Origin: an uncultured Oligoflexales bacterium
GTDB lineage: Bacteria > Bdellovibrionota_B > Oligoflexia > Oligoflexales > JAPPIL01
Assembly: GCA_958296095.1 (NCBI GenBank)
Contig: OY282434.1
Location: 1,580,001-1,644,000, forward strand
Direction of reading: 5' to 3'
DNA length: 64,000 bases
The translations under genes were made by a program, and so were the position numbers. Positions 63,001 to 64,000 of the stretch are shown here, piece after piece. Position 1 is the stretch's first letter; every line of letters begins with the position of its first letter. The notes beneath the pieces are model-generated. The model was not told where the DNA came from. It did no database searches and worked only from the letters and a program-made list of their open reading frames with translations.

Positions 63001-64000
63001 GCATAGCGAAATGGGACTAGAGAATAAAACATGGATTGAGCATATCTTTGGAGACGAAAGTCATTTCGTTGCATCTGAAACAGAAGTTTGTGCAGATTAC
63101 AAGGAGATGGAGAAATTAAGGATGGAGTATATTGAACAGCGCGAGAGTAGTGATCATATCCTCAAGCGAATAAAAACAATTGCCAAAGAAAAATCTTTGA
63201 ACTTCCTTTCTCACAAAGCTGTTATTCCTAAATATGGTTTTCCCGTTGATGTCGTTGAGTTTGACACTCGCTCTACAGATAAAAACCGAAGCGTCGTACT
63301 TCAGCGTGACTTATCTCAAGCCATTGCTGAATACGCCCCTGGCGGCAAGATTGTCGCTAACAAGTTGGAATGGGAGTCGCGTGGGATAAAAATAGTGCCT
63401 GGCAAAGCATTACCTACCAAACACTACCAGTATGATGATGCTCGCAATTTTACGCAGTGGAACGAAGGTAACGCAGATGCGCCAGAAAATTCTAAAAAGT
63501 ATCTCATCCCAAAATTTGGCTTCGTAACGCCACTGCGTGATAAGCCTAAACCACCAACTAGACGAGCACAGCGTTTGTACACAACACGTCCGTTTTTCTT
63601 GAAGCCTAAGGAAGATAACAAACTCGAAACAGAAGAAATCTCTGGCGTGCAGGTTACCGCCCCCCATCCAGGCACACTAGTTATTCTTTGTGAGGGGAGA
63701 AACAAGAGTGGATTCCAAGTTTGCCTTTCTTGTGGGTGTCATATGGCATCAGAACCTAAAGGGGGAGCACATAAATCTCCTACTGGTTCAGAGTGCAGAG
63801 GAACACTAAAGCACTTCTCACTTGGCCACGAAATGGTTACTGATGTGGTGCGCTTGCAATTTCCTCAGCTCGATGACGAATGGGTTGCCTATTCCGTTGC
63901 CTATGCTGTTCTACTTGGCGCGGCAGAAACGCTAAATGTTCCTTCTAATGACTTGAACATAACTATAACTGGTGGTGAGAGACCCGATGAAACTGCAATT
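59993..64000 (+). CDS. Very large DEAD/DEAH helicase with DUF1998-type C-terminus, partial
   Basis: 1336 codons are visible and the frame is still open at the window end. It starts at ATG 59993 behind AGGAG. Walker A GTASGKTE (K117), DEAH (258-261), SAT (297-299) and motif VI QRVGRAGRR (890-898) mark an SF2 helicase; cysteine pairs CRECG, CKSCG and CESCG lie between the RecA-like lobes. Near 1275-1330 LGHEMVTDVVRLQF and YAVLLGAAETLNVPSNDLNI are the DUF1998 pattern. This architecture is that of DruE-like (Druantia), DrmA/DrmB-like (DISARM) and MrfA-like helicases. A defence role is likely from context, not shown. Confidence 0.85.
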   Translation, partial: MPDVNTIQNWVKRISQRYKSYLRTSFFFKRPKLQTSFRKALEEEGNLSKGPFPEPYRNFKLGVTAQTLAQECFPNKSKELVSALIDRELYTHQERAIRAVHLDNLNIVVATGTASGKTESFLYPILFELYQQYLAGELEKPGVRAMILYPMNALANDQRERLGEICKKLKEVGHGFSPTFGQYIGQTPESKGDRYRNAYTRDEERLDGELVFRDEMRKKPPHILLTNYSMLEYLLIRPDDSPLFDHDRGKHWQFIVLDEAHQYRGAKGMEMGMLIRRLKQRLRDGGRQEPFRCIATSATISSGESEQDKEVVAKFAKEIFGEIFSTSGVIFGKQGVNDNPKTHRYHAFLRALEGAFLVHKNGEDIVVLNRKDKSEEGVNAVSLEIALCRECGQHYYVGREHGEKLEEAIRDPSDSHFGVSYYLPVNDPEYTGDDYKLLCKSCGFLSKSKPKCSCNATIYVKKCKPHKEHTDRLAECESCGYRRGGVGDSVQEIVHGTDGPNAVIATAMHELLPENKRKVLAFADNRQEAAFFAWYAEDSYEKLRDRNLIMLAMTSGQIEKEGLSIDDLKNRLLRQYEHVGLFNEAETKEKKNRQVLTSILREALTDERRLSMSGVGLVKWFIKIPSNLLVPKIMLQPPWNFTREEAFCLIGYLLDELRLRRAMNLPEGTTTLIWSDVSPDRNQQSYMFGKPGKQKNVLQWGGHQSAVVKHFLHRILKNSDQPADQHKTESRKIMEAIWDKIKEIKDPPILSTGKINGSFRLNPNWLRIKSARLEEIWECGTCANLSAHNIRNICPRNGCSGCLTGAKEERFKENHYRAIYESKHLPHIFNAKEHTAQIDTEEARQRQQDFKNNKIHLLSSSTTFEVGVDLGDLEVVFLRNVPPESFSYVQRVGRAGRRDLGLAVTYCRRNPHDLYHYENPEERIIKGVIQPPRLFMTNKKIILRHMVATVLSSFFRENEERFKTVENLIGDWEEPCMVMDVKRYCEGNSYLKGCLRQIVPVDMHSEMGLENKTWIEHIFGDESHFVASETEVCADYKEMEKLRMEYIEQRESSDHILKRIKTIAKEKSLNFLSHKAVIPKYGFPVDVVEFDTRSTDKNRSVVLQRDLSQAIAEYAPGGKIVANKLEWESRGIKIVPGKALPTKHYQYDDARNFTQWNEGNADAPENSKKYLIPKFGFVTPLRDKPKPPTRRAQRLYTTRPFFLKPKEDNKLETEEISGVQVTAPHPGTLVILCEGRNKSGFQVCLSCGCHMASEPKGGAHKSPTGSECRGTLKHFSLGHEMVTDVVRLQFPQLDDEWVAYSVAYAVLLGAAETLNVPSNDLNITITGGERPDETAI

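Overview
The window looks like a piece of a Gram-negative chromosome. It has cytochrome c maturation genes, a Tat translocase subunit, IHF, an LptE-like lipoprotein and more than a dozen predicted lipoproteins. RNase Y, a single-chain glycyl-tRNA synthetase, SufS-SufU and a BirA-CoaX fusion occur beside IHF and PssA, which is a mix seen in deltaproteobacteria-like and Bdellovibrio-like lineages. That placement is an inference only; there is no rRNA in the window.

Layout. 0-4.3 kb: ccmF-ccmH (minus strand) divergent from a small gene and a PanP-type decarboxylase. 4.3-6.6 kb: repeats around a broken Rpn-type nuclease gene. 6.6-15.5 kb: housekeeping genes (tatB, rny, ihfA, an outer-membrane protein, asd, pssA, glyS) and two adjacent DNA methyltransferases. 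15.5-19.6 kb: a nucleobase permease and an intact Rpn gene between repeat clusters. 19.6-23.4 kb: a TPR-like exported protein, an LptE-like lipoprotein, sufS, sufU and an Nfu-type protein. 23.8-28.7 kb: exported proteins, including a metzincin-ankyrin lipoprotein, between repeats. 28.7-34.7 kb: priA, an ATPase-like regulator, a priA remnant, a PilZ protein, tRNA-Leu(GAG), a DUF454 protein and birA-coaX. 34.7-42.3 kb: a run of ten small lipoprotein genes built from two recurring families. 42.5-48.4 kb: dnaE, a peptide ABC-transporter ATPase, an IS200/IS605-like remnant, ferredoxin and nth. 48.4-50.4 kb: repeats and a second broken Rpn gene. 50.4-64 kb: a visibly AT-richer stretch with a phosphoethanolamine-transferase-like gene carrying a 15-base poly-G tract, a multihaem-type lipoprotein, a PIN/ImmA pair, an orphan MbcA/ParS-type antitoxin, an hsdS remnant, and a two-gene unit of an unknown protein (with an L13e-like tail) and a very large DUF1998-type helicase that runs off the window.

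The most unusual things are: (1) a dense family of about 134-bp MITE-like repeats with 15-16 bp inverted ends, all in one orientation, mixed with low-complexity modules that have entered Rpn genes and now form some gene ends; (2) four A-B pairs of paralogous lipoprotein genes; (3) the poly-G tract and an in-frame stop in the eptA-like gene; (4) the L13e-like protein plus DUF1998 helicase, a candidate defence system beside restriction and toxin-antitoxin remnants.
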